Shown: piece by piece, positions 1 through 5,139 of the stretch
How the letters are laid out: the number at the start of each line of letters is the position of its first letter
Numbering within the stretch: the first letter of the stretch is position 1
DNA from: JAWXTS01 sp044433305
GTDB taxonomy: Bacteria > Bacteroidota > Bacteroidia > Bacteroidales > Rikenellaceae
Reading direction: 5' to 3'
Length of the DNA stretch: 5,202 nucleotides
Assembly: GCA_044433305.1 (NCBI GenBank)
Contig: JAWXTS010000095.1
Span: 1 to 5,202 of the forward strand
The notes under the pieces: generated by a model
What the model was told of the DNA's origin: nothing
Seen by the model: only the letters and a program-made list of their open reading frames with translations
Database searches by the model: none
Program-made: the position numbers and the translations under genes

Positions 1-348
1 GCTTGCCGGGGCGATCCAGAGAAGGTCATTGCACTAGAGAAGCAGGTATTGGAGAGCTTTGGAGATAGGATGAACGCCTACCGTTCTCAGCCTTTCTTCT
101 TGGAGCTGGTACCAAAAGGCATAGACAAGGCCCTGTCCTTGGAGCGACTGCTTAAGCATACGGGCATAGAGCGCGAGGCTCTGGTAGCCGTTGGAGATGG
201 ACACAACGACCTTTCGATGATTAAGTTCGCAGGATTGGGTGTGGCCATGGACAATGCAGAACCAGAGGTCAAAGCAGTGGCAGATTACATAACTCTGAGC
301 AATGAAGAAGATGGCGTGGCGGCCATGGCTCTAAAATTCATACTCTAA
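1..348 (+). CDS. Cof-type HAD-IIB family phosphatase, C-terminal part (5' end outside window)
   Basis: The frame is open from the first base to the TAA at 346-348, giving 115 residues of a protein that begins upstream. Visible motifs belong to the C-terminal half of a HAD hydrolase: a motif III lysine in LVPKGIDKA (residue 39 of the visible part), and motif IV GDGHNDLSMI (65-74), whose acidic residues hold the catalytic Mg2+. These are followed by the Cof signature GVAMDNAEPEVKAVADYIT and the ending SNEEDGVAAM. The nucleophile aspartate and cap lie mostly outside the window. Family members are cytosolic phosphatases of sugar phosphates, FMN, PLP and similar small molecules; substrate cannot be read from sequence. 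An internal TTG at 49 is not the start, because the reading continues upstream with no stop. The stop abuts the lrgA ATG (TAAATG), so the two are probably translationally coupled. Family assignment is firm, substrate unknown. Confidence 0.92.
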   Translation, partial: ACRGDPEKVIALEKQVLESFGDRMNAYRSQPFFLELVPKGIDKALSLERLLKHTGIEREALVAVGDGHNDLSMIKFAGLGVAMDNAEPEVKAVADYITLSNEEDGVAAMALKFIL

Positions 349-702
349 ATGACACAGGAACTAAAGGGAATAGCCATCATCCTCGCCTGCTACTTCTCGG
401 GCGATTTTGCAAGCCGACTCATTGGCGGATTCATGCCCGGCAGCATCATGGGTATGCTTATTCTGTTCACCCTACTACAATATAAAGTTGTCAAGAAAGA
501 AGATATTAAGAGTGTGGCCAACTTCGTACTCAGCCACATGATGTTGTTCTTTATCCCAGTAACCGTAGGCATCATCGTATGTATCCACACCATCAGCGAC
601 CATTGGCTAGCTGTGGCTGTGGTACTCTTTGCAACAACAACATTTGTGCTTCTAACCGTCGGATTTATCGGGCAATTAATCAGTAAGAAATGGAAAAAAT
701 AA
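349..702 (+). CDS. lrgA: LrgA/CidA family membrane protein
   Basis: A 117-residue, strongly hydrophobic protein of normal length for LrgA/CidA. About four membrane segments are visible, near residues 5-22, 29-45, 62-80 and 87-110, with a basic tail (ISKKWKK). The family hallmark PGSIMGMLILF (30-40) and the FFIPVTVGI segment (67-75) are both present. LrgA and LrgB act together in the inner membrane. They were first described as holin/antiholin-like modulators of murein hydrolases in Staphylococcus. Later work tied homologues to transport of small carboxylates: pyruvate in Bacillus and Streptococcus, glycolate/glycerate for the plant LrgAB fusion PLGG1. The ATG directly follows the phosphatase stop and the 3' end overlaps lrgB by 13 bases, so the partners are made in coupled fashion. 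Membership is clear; transport versus lysis control is not decided by sequence. Confidence 0.93.
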   Translation: MTQELKGIAIILACYFSGDFASRLIGGFMPGSIMGMLILFTLLQYKVVKKEDIKSVANFVLSHMMLFFIPVTVGIIVCIHTISDHWLAVAVVLFATTTFVLLTVGFIGQLISKKWKK

Positions 703-1400
703 CGACCTTCTTTAGCTCGGCGGCCGACTCAGAGGTATTTCTTATAACTCTGACCGTACTCGTGTATTACACATCCATAATAATTAGGGATAGGTATAAG
801 TGGCGACTACTCAATCCTGTGCTTGTGTCATCACTGTTTATAATCTTTTTTATCAACATAGCGGGCATCGAGTATCAGAAATATAGCAACGCTAACCAGC
901 CCATAAACTTTATGCTTGGCATATCGGTGGTCTGCCTTGGCTACCTTATGAACGAGAACTTTGCCAACATCAAAGAATTTAAAACATCCATCATCCTATC
1001 GACCATAGCAGGCAGCATAGTGGGCATACTAGGAGTCATCGGCATGACACATCTATTTGGACTTGAAGAGTTCATATCACTCTCTCTGCAAACCAAATCG
1101 GTAACCACGCCCATAGCCCTGAGCCTTAGCGAAAGCATAGGCGGCATACCAGCCCTTACGGCCTTGGCAGTATCGGGCACAGGCATCTTTGGCAGTGTTG
1201 TAGGCCCATCAATACTAAGGCTTTTTGGAATCAGGGATGCAGTTGCTACGGGAGCGGCCCTAGGCTCATGCGCACATGCCATAGGCACAGCCCGTGCCCT
1301 AGAAATTGGTGCGCTGGAGGGTGCCGTAGGCGGAGCGGCCATAGGTCTTATGGGACTGTTTACCTCTTTTTTGATACCTATAATTCATAGCATTCTATAA
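690..1400 (+). CDS. lrgB: LrgB family membrane protein (partner of LrgA)
   Basis: A 236-residue polytopic membrane protein of usual LrgB length. The recognisable LrgB blocks appear in order: LNPVLVSSLF (41-50), SLQTKSVTTPIAL (132-144), GGIPALTAL (151-159), the GTGIFGSVVGPSIL stretch (163-176), and a glycine/alanine-rich GAALGSCAHAIGTARA (188-203). The conserved KSVTTPIA and H-x-x-GTA elements are intact. One difference stands out: the segment around 76-90 reads MLGISVVCLGYLMNE, where LrgB proteins normally carry two prolines (L-x-P-A-x-V-A-L-x-x-P-L-Y type). The ATG at 690 lies inside the last codons of lrgA (13-base overlap) in the +2 frame, typical of coupled subunits. The product should form an inner-membrane complex with LrgA. 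Family assignment is strong; substrate or role is inferred only from relatives. Confidence 0.92.
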   Translation: MEKITTFFSSAADSEVFLITLTVLVYYTSIIIRDRYKWRLLNPVLVSSLFIIFFINIAGIEYQKYSNANQPINFMLGISVVCLGYLMNENFANIKEFKTSIILSTIAGSIVGILGVIGMTHLFGLEEFISLSLQTKSVTTPIALSLSESIGGIPALTALAVSGTGIFGSVVGPSILRLFGIRDAVATGAALGSCAHAIGTARALEIGALEGAVGGAAIGLMGLFTSFLIPIIHSIL

Positions 1401-1423
1401 TAGGTGTGGTGTTTTATTTTTTT
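1374..1423 (+). terminator. possible weak intrinsic terminator after lrgB
   Basis: The last bases of lrgB and the bases just after it can pair: ATACCTAT (1374-1381) with ATAGGTGT (1400-1407), eight pairs including one G-U. A small inner stem ATAG (1387-1390)/CTAT (1395-1398) closes a CATT loop. A T-rich run, TTTTATTTTTTT (1412-1423), follows four bases after the stem. The position fits the end of the phosphatase-lrgA-lrgB transcript and separates it from thiS. The stem is AT-rich, has an asymmetric inner bulge, and the T-run is interrupted and slightly displaced, so termination would be inefficient; read-through into thi is possible. Confidence 0.4.
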
Positions 1424-1456
1424 GGGATAATATCAATTATTTCAAAAATGTTTTGC

Positions 1457-1464
1457 TACCTTTG
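1457..1464 (+). promoter_or_regulatory. Bacteroidota-type -7 box of the thi operon
   Basis: TACCTTTG matches the Bacteroidota sigma-ABfr -7 consensus TAnnTTTG exactly and lies 28 bases before the thiS ATG. A partner TTTG at -33 is not found at the usual 19-23-base spacing; the nearest upstream TTTG (1421-1424) is 32 bases away. Transcription from here would start roughly around 1470 and leave a leader of only about 20-25 bases, too short for a TPP riboswitch. Confidence 0.5.
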
Positions 1465-1492
1465 TATTTATCTAAACTAGGGAATACGCTTC

Positions 1493-1690
1493 ATGAATAT
1501 CACACTCAATAATAAGCAGGAAACTATCAAATCTCAGAATTTGATTCAACTCATCGAGGAGTTTGCTATCGACACAAAGGGAATCGCCATCGCCATAAAT
1601 AACAAGGTTATATCTCGCGGAATGTGGGAGGAGACCTTGCTAAATGAAAATGACCAAATAATTATCGTTTCGGCAGTATTTGGAGGATAG
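1493..1690 (+). CDS. thiS: ThiS, thiamine biosynthesis sulfur carrier protein
   Basis: A 65-residue ubiquitin-fold protein of normal ThiS length. The core pattern GIAIAINNKVISRGMWEETL (30-49), then NENDQIIIVSA and a C-terminal Gly-Gly, is the ThiS signature. The ending is VFGG, where many homologues have QGG; the essential di-glycine is kept. In the pathway the C-terminal carboxylate is adenylated by a ThiF-type enzyme and converted to a thiocarboxylate, which donates sulfur to ThiG for thiazole formation in the cytosol. It is the first gene of the thi operon, with an isolated -7 promoter box upstream. Its two final glycine codons (GGA GGA) double as a Shine-Dalgarno-like sequence for the next gene. 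The ATG at 1493 is the only sensible start. No thiF is present in the window to activate it. Confidence 0.95.
   Translation: MNITLNNKQETIKSQNLIQLIEEFAIDTKGIAIAINNKVISRGMWEETLLNENDQIIIVSAVFGG
1682..1687 (+). promoter_or_regulatory. Shine-Dalgarno-like GGAGGA deciding the start of the thiE fusion
   Basis: GGAGGA ends seven bases before the ATG at 1695 and coincides with the two terminal glycine codons of thiS. It supports ATG 1695 over the in-frame TTG at 1680, which would place the start upstream of this site. Bacteroidota depend little on such sites, and the sequence is also demanded by the ThiS Gly-Gly tail, so it may be partly coincidental. Confidence 0.5.
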
Positions 1691-1694
1691 CAAT

Positions 1695-2921
1695 ATGAAA
1701 GTAATTGTTATAACCCAAAGCGAGGAAGTTGAAAACGAAGCAGCACTAATAACAGCGGCACTTGAGGCTGGAGCACATAGGGTGCATATACGCAAGCCAG
1801 AGTGGAGCCTAGAGCAAACGCGTGAGCTTATAGATGAGATACCTAGCCAGTTTAGAGCACAGCTTACTCTACATGACAACTTTGAACTATGCTCAGCTTT
1901 GGGCGTGGATGGCATACAACTCAATGGTCGTAACCCTGAGGCAAAGGCTGATTTCGAGGGAGTAACCAGCAAATCGTGCCACAGCATAAACGAGATTCAA
2001 GCCTACCATCACCTAGATTACGTAACTCTTAGCCCCATATTTGATTCTATATCTAAACAAGGCTATGGAGCAAACTTTAGCGAAGGGGAGCTTACTGCTG
2101 CACGCGAGAGCGGCCTTATAGATTCTAAGGTCATAGCTCTGGGTGGCATACAACCTCAGCACATACCCTACCTTCACAGTCTAGGCTTTGGTGGCGTTGC
2201 CCTCTTGGGTTACATCTGGCAAGACTCTACAATAGAAGGCGTTAAGACACGCACAGAGAAAGCCGTTAAGACGGCTCGTATGTGTCATAACTTTAGTCTA
2301 CAATATATCACTCACCGCAACTCTACCCTTAATGACATAGACAGCTCGAAGCTGGCTTTGGAGGGCGGATGCAAGTGGGTGCAGCTAAGAATGAAAGGAT
2401 ATAGCGACCAAGAGTTCATAGACAACGCCCTGAAATTAGGCAAGCTATGTGACAGCTTCGGTGCTACATTCCTGCTCAACGACAAAGCCCATCTTGTTAA
2501 TGAGTGTAACGCCCACGGCGTGCACTTAGGCAAAAATGATATCGCTCCAAGCAAGGCGCGAGAGATGCTAGGCGATAAGGCTATAATAGGCGGCACGGCA
2601 AACACCTGCCAAGACATTGACTATCTGGTTGCTCAGGGAGTCGACTACATCGGTCTAGGCCCTTTCAGATTCACAACAACAAAAGACAACCTAAGTCCCG
2701 TACTTGGATTTGAGGGCTACAAGGCAGCCATAGCACACTGCAAAGATAAAGGATACACAACCCCAATAGTAGCTATTGGCGGAATAACCATAGAAGATAT
2801 AAATAAAATAATGTCATGCGGAGTTAGCGGAATAGCTCTCTCAGGTACCATACTCAATGCCCAGGATAGCACACAGACTACACGCGAGATAATGACGATA
2901 TTAGCAGATAAAAGAAAATGA
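1695..2921 (+). CDS. thiE: two-barrel fusion: ThiE/TenI-like domain + thiamine phosphate synthase (ThiE)
   Basis: A 408-residue protein, about twice the ~210 residues of ThiE, with two ThiE-superfamily (beta/alpha)8 barrels in one uninterrupted frame. Residues about 197-408 are a complete thiamine phosphate synthase. They carry WVQLRMK (228-234), LLND (260-263), GVHLGKND (275-282), GGTANT (299-304), the pyrophosphate loop GPFRFTTTK (322-330), and IVAIGGI (358-364). This half should join HMP-PP and thiazole phosphate to give thiamine phosphate. Residues 1-194 follow the same plan with changed residues: VHIRKPEW in place of QLR-K, LHDN for LND, GIQLNGRNP for the H-x-G-x-x-D motif, LSPIFDSISKQGY in place of GP-x-x-T-T-K. 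They resemble the separate, divergent ThiE/TenI-like proteins of Bacteroidota thi operons; their role is unknown. An internal ATG at 2280 sits at the domain junction without an obvious ribosome site. The stop overlaps the thiG start as ATGA. Confidence 0.9.
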   Translation: MKVIVITQSEEVENEAALITAALEAGAHRVHIRKPEWSLEQTRELIDEIPSQFRAQLTLHDNFELCSALGVDGIQLNGRNPEAKADFEGVTSKSCHSINEIQAYHHLDYVTLSPIFDSISKQGYGANFSEGELTAARESGLIDSKVIALGGIQPQHIPYLHSLGFGGVALLGYIWQDSTIEGVKTRTEKAVKTARMCHNFSLQYITHRNSTLNDIDSSKLALEGGCKWVQLRMKGYSDQEFIDNALKLGKLCDSFGATFLLNDKAHLVNECNAHGVHLGKNDIAPSKAREMLGDKAIIGGTANTCQDIDYLVAQGVDYIGLGPFRFTTTKDNLSPVLGFEGYKAAIAHCKDKGYTTPIVAIGGITIEDINKIMSCGVSGIALSGTILNAQDSTQTTREIMTILADKRK

Positions 2922-3688
2922 AGAATTTGATGATTGGGGGCGTAGAGTTCAGCTCACGCCTATTCTTGGGAACTGGTAAGTTTCCATCAAATGAACTGAT
3001 GCGCAGCTCAATAGAGGCATCAGAGTGCCAAATGGTCACTATGGCCATCAAACGTATTGACACAAACAACAACCAAGACGATATGCTAAAACATATCACC
3101 ATAGATGGAGTGCAACTACTACCAAACACCTCGGGTGCGCGTAATGCTCAGGAGGCTATCTTCGCTGCCCAGCTTACACGTGAGGCCTTTGGCACAAACT
3201 TCTTGAAGCTAGAGATACACCCCGACCCACGTTACTTATTGCCTGATGCCATAGAAACACTCAAGGCAACAGAGGAATTGGCAAAGATGGGATTTGTGGT
3301 GCTTCCATACTGCCCTGCCGACCCTGTATTGTGCAAAAGACTAGAGGAGGTTGGTGCCGCAGCAGTGATGCCGCTAGGTGCTCCTATTGGCACTAACAGA
3401 GGTCTTAGAACAAAAGATTTTCTGGAGATAATAATCGAGCAATCGGGCGTTCCTGTGGTTGTAGATGCAGGTATTGGTGCTCCGAGCCACGCTGCCGCAG
3501 CCATGGAGATGGGTGCCGACGCAGTGCTTGTAAACACAGCTATTGCCGTTGCTGGTGACCCTGTGGCCATGGCAAAGGCATTTAAGATGGCCGTTGTTGC
3601 AGGTCGCATGGCCTATGAGTCGGGCGTTGCCGTAGAGCAAATTACCGCTTCGGCAACATCGCCACTCACCTCTTTTTGGAACAACTAG
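2918..3688 (+). CDS. thiG: ThiG, thiazole synthase
   Basis: A 256-residue protein of standard ThiG length and a TIM barrel. Visible motifs are SRLFLGTGKF (13-22), PNTSGARNAQEA (69-80), FLKLEIHPDPRYLLPD (95-110) with the Schiff-base lysine at 97, VMPLGAPIGTNRGL (150-163) and VVVDAGIGAPSHAAAAMEMG (180-199), then VNTAIA (205-210) in the phosphate-binding region. The enzyme condenses 1-deoxy-D-xylulose 5-phosphate, dehydroglycine from ThiH and sulfur from ThiS thiocarboxylate into the thiazole phosphate carboxylate. All key residues look intact. The ATG overlaps the stop of the fusion gene (ATGA), which indicates translational coupling. thiH follows after 12 bases. The wording of the motifs is close to Bacteroides-type ThiG proteins. 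Confidence 0.97.
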   Translation: MKNLMIGGVEFSSRLFLGTGKFPSNELMRSSIEASECQMVTMAIKRIDTNNNQDDMLKHITIDGVQLLPNTSGARNAQEAIFAAQLTREAFGTNFLKLEIHPDPRYLLPDAIETLKATEELAKMGFVVLPYCPADPVLCKRLEEVGAAAVMPLGAPIGTNRGLRTKDFLEIIIEQSGVPVVVDAGIGAPSHAAAAMEMGADAVLVNTAIAVAGDPVAMAKAFKMAVVAGRMAYESGVAVEQITASATSPLTSFWNN

Positions 3689-3700
3689 AACCCTCGCACC

Positions 3701-4822
3701 ATGTTTAGTGAATACTTACAACAGTTTTCGTGGGAGCAAACCCACGATGCTATAATGAGCCGCACCGACAACGATGTGAGAAGAACACTAGCCAAAAAAG
3801 GCAAGCTGTCGGTCGAGGACTTCATGACTCTTATATCTCCTGCTGCCGAGCCTTACCTTGAGCAGATGGCAGCCTTGAGCAGGCAATATACCCTAGAAAG
3901 ATATGGCAAGACAATATCTCTTTTTGTGCCGTTATACCTTACCAACTCGTGCATGAATGGCTGTGTCTACTGTGGCTTCCACGCCTCAAACCCTATGAAG
4001 CGCACGATTCTTACTGAGACAGAAATCGAGAACGAGTTCAAGGCAATAAAGAAACTAGGTCCCTTCGACAACCTGCTTATGGTGACAGGCGAGAACCCTC
4101 GCGTGGCTGGAGTAGACTACCTTGCCAAGGCTCTGGATATAGCAAAGAAATACTTTAGCAACCTACAAATAGAGGTTATGCCACTTTCGGCCGAGGACTA
4201 CAAGAGACTTATTGGCCACGGACTAAACGGCGTAATCTGCTTTCAAGAGACTTACAACCGCGAACGCTACCCTATCTACCACCCTAAGGGCATGAAGAAC
4301 AACTTTGAGTGGAGGGTAAATGGCTTTGACCGCATGGGTCAGGCTGGAGTGCACAAAATCGGAATGGGCATACTCATAGGCCTTGAGGACTGGAGAGTAG
4401 ATGCCACCATGATGATGCACCACCTACGCTACCTTCAGCGCACATACTGGAGAACACGTTACAGCGTCAACTACCCTCGCATGAGAGCAGCCGAGAACGG
4501 AGGTTTCCAACCCAACGTCATAATAAAAGAAAAAGAGTTTGCACAACTTATGTTCGCAACCAGAATCTTTGACCATGATGTAGACTTGTCTCTATCTACG
4601 CGCGAGCCAGCCCAAGTGAGAGACGCGTTTGCCACCCTAGGTGTAACAACAATGAGTGCCGAGAGCAAGACCGAACCAGGAGGTTATTACAGCTACCCTG
4701 AGGCACTTGAACAATTTCATATCAGCGACGAGAGAACAGCCGTAGAGGTTGCCGCAGCCATCAAAAGCGTAGGTCGTGAGGCCGTGTGGAAAGACTGGGA
4801 TCGCTCTCTCGACTGCTTTTAA
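3701..4822 (+). CDS. thiH: ThiH, 2-iminoacetate (dehydroglycine) synthase, radical SAM
   Basis: A 373-residue protein of the expected ThiH length. The radical-SAM cluster motif CMNGCVYCGF (84-93) supplies the CxxxCxxC cysteines at 84, 88 and 91. Further family features are TGENP (129-133), IEVMPLSAEDY (157-167), CFQETYN (180-186), FDRMGQAGVHKIGMGILIGL (209-228), LSLSTREP (296-303), SAESKTEPGGYY (319-330) and the C-terminal WKDWD (363-367). The enzyme cleaves tyrosine with S-adenosylmethionine, releasing p-cresol and dehydroglycine for ThiG. Aerobes use the oxidase ThiO instead, so ThiH fits an anaerobic or microaerobic host. The MFSEYLQQFSWEQT start matches Bacteroidota homologues and supports ATG 3701, although there is no Shine-Dalgarno site. 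It is the last recognisable thi gene, and no clear terminator hairpin follows. Confidence 0.97.
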   Translation: MFSEYLQQFSWEQTHDAIMSRTDNDVRRTLAKKGKLSVEDFMTLISPAAEPYLEQMAALSRQYTLERYGKTISLFVPLYLTNSCMNGCVYCGFHASNPMKRTILTETEIENEFKAIKKLGPFDNLLMVTGENPRVAGVDYLAKALDIAKKYFSNLQIEVMPLSAEDYKRLIGHGLNGVICFQETYNRERYPIYHPKGMKNNFEWRVNGFDRMGQAGVHKIGMGILIGLEDWRVDATMMMHHLRYLQRTYWRTRYSVNYPRMRAAENGGFQPNVIIKEKEFAQLMFATRIFDHDVDLSLSTREPAQVRDAFATLGVTTMSAESKTEPGGYYSYPEALEQFHISDERTAVEVAAAIKSVGREAVWKDWDRSLDCF

Positions 4823-4932
4823 GATTTTTTATGGATGATAAAACAGAGGTCATTTAGCAAAGTAGAGCAAAACGGTGTAACTTATTGTAAATGTGGTTGA
4901 TATTCTGCTGATTGCGTTATGGTGCTTTTGGG

Positions 4933-4946
4933 GCAAAATGCAAAAT
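4933..4946 (+). repeat. tandem GCAAAAT x2
   Basis: Two perfect head-to-tail copies of the 7-mer GCAAAAT (4933-4939 and 4940-4946). The second copy, with the following A, is also the left arm of an inverted repeat with 4988-4995. Confidence 0.6.
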
Positions 4947-4995
4947 ATAGCAGTTTACAGCGTGGTTTCCGTTACGAATCCGTTACCTATTTTGC
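4940..4995. repeat. inverted repeat GCAAAATA / TATTTTGC
   Basis: Perfect 8-base arms at 4940-4947 and 4988-4995 are separated by 40 bases that contain the TCCGTTAC pair. The spacing is too wide for a useful RNA hairpin, so protein binding is the likelier meaning if it has one. Confidence 0.45.
4968..4986 (+). repeat. phased direct repeat TCCGTTAC x2
   Basis: Perfect 8-base copies at 4968-4975 and 4979-4986 are separated by GAA, giving an 11-base period, about one helical turn. Such same-face repeats are typical of cooperative DNA-binding sites, for example for a recombination directionality factor or a regulator. Confidence 0.55.
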
Positions 4996-5074
4996 GATAT
5001 GCAGTGTGGTGAGGTTTGAAGTAACTAACTATTTGATATTCGGATCCTTATTCGCCAAATTGCGTATATGTAAA

Positions 5075-5107
5075 TTGGGTCTCTTTGCTCACTATAAATT
5101 AACTTTG
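5075..5107 (+). promoter_or_regulatory. Bacteroidota promoter of the integrase gene
   Basis: TAACTTTG at 5100-5107 matches the -7 consensus TAnnTTTG exactly. A TTG at 5075-5077 lies 22 bases upstream, within the range seen for the -33 TTTG element (here ATTG). The expected start of transcription, near 5112-5115, gives a short leader of about 25 bases before the integrase ATG. Confidence 0.6.
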
Positions 5108-5126
5108 TGACCCCAAAAATCACAAA
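5104..5126. promoter_or_regulatory. operator-like palindrome over the integrase -7 box and start site
   Basis: TTTGTGA (5104-5110) and TCACAAA (5120-5126) form a perfect 7-base inverted repeat around a 9-base spacer (CCCCAAAAA). The left arm shares its TTTG with the -7 box and the right arm ends eight bases before the nearest in-frame ATG at 5134. Because transcription should start inside the spacer, the repeat is better placed for a DNA-binding repressor than for an mRNA hairpin. Confidence 0.45.
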
Positions 5127-5139
5127 CAATGAAATGACT

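Larger units (their letters stand above)
4897..5041 (+). repeat. TTGATATTC direct repeat, two copies
   Basis: Identical 9-base copies occur at 4897-4905 and 5033-5041, 136 bases apart and flanking the other repeats in the intergenic region. They could be arm-type recombinase sites, but an AT-rich 9-mer recurring in 300 bases is only mildly unexpected. Confidence 0.4.
4823..5139 (+). other. 317-base gene-poor junction between thiH and integrase, probable element end
   Basis: No recognisable protein or RNA gene is visible. The first part is AT-rich, with a T6 run (4825-4830) but no paired stem before it, and a 9-codon mini-frame at 4831-4857 of no known meaning. A 63-codon frame at 4919-5110 ends inside the integrase promoter and resembles no family I know. 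The middle holds short direct and inverted repeats, listed separately, of the kind seen at recombinase and excisionase binding regions. The last 65 bases hold a Bacteroidota promoter and a palindrome. By inference, the chromosome/element boundary (attL or attR) falls here or close to the 3' end of thiH. The exact core site needs the other end of the element. Confidence 0.55.

Noticed and set aside
941..1342. A 133-codon - strand frame opposite lrgB.
   Set aside because: It is a shadow of the LrgB reading frame; its proline/alanine/serine-rich translation is the antisense of glycine- and alanine-rich membrane codons.
1680..1694. TTG at 1680 as the start of the thiE fusion gene.
   Set aside because: It lies inside thiS and before the GGAGGA site; ATG 1695 gives the normal MKVIVIT beginning of this family.
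3232..3640. Two long open frames on the - strand opposite thiG.
   Set aside because: They mirror the codon pattern of an unmistakable thiG on the + strand and have no motifs or start context of their own.
4801..4840. Intrinsic terminator after thiH, suggested by the T6 run at 4825-4830.
   Set aside because: No stem of more than three pairs could be found before the T-run.
4831..4857. Mini-frame ATG...TAG of 8 residues just after thiH, as a remnant of a disrupted next gene such as thiF.
   Set aside because: Eight residues (MDDKTEVI) give no match to a ThiF start, and other frames here show no ThiF motif either.
5079..5088. GTCTCTTTGC, similar to the CTnDOT-type att core GTANNTTTGC.
   Set aside because: It has one mismatch, such short T-rich motifs resemble promoter boxes by chance, and it cannot be tested without the other end of the element.
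4919..5110. A 63-codon open frame between thiH and the integrase.
   Set aside because: It has no recognisable motif, has unusual composition, spans the short repeats and ends inside the integrase -7 box. It reads more like a chance frame through regulatory DNA; any conservation would probably reflect DNA sites.
4823..5139. tRNA gene or CRISPR array as the integration target or content of the intergenic stretch.
   Set aside because: No cloverleaf-compatible arms or TpsiC-like GGTTCRA motif, and no regularly spaced repeats longer than 9 bases.
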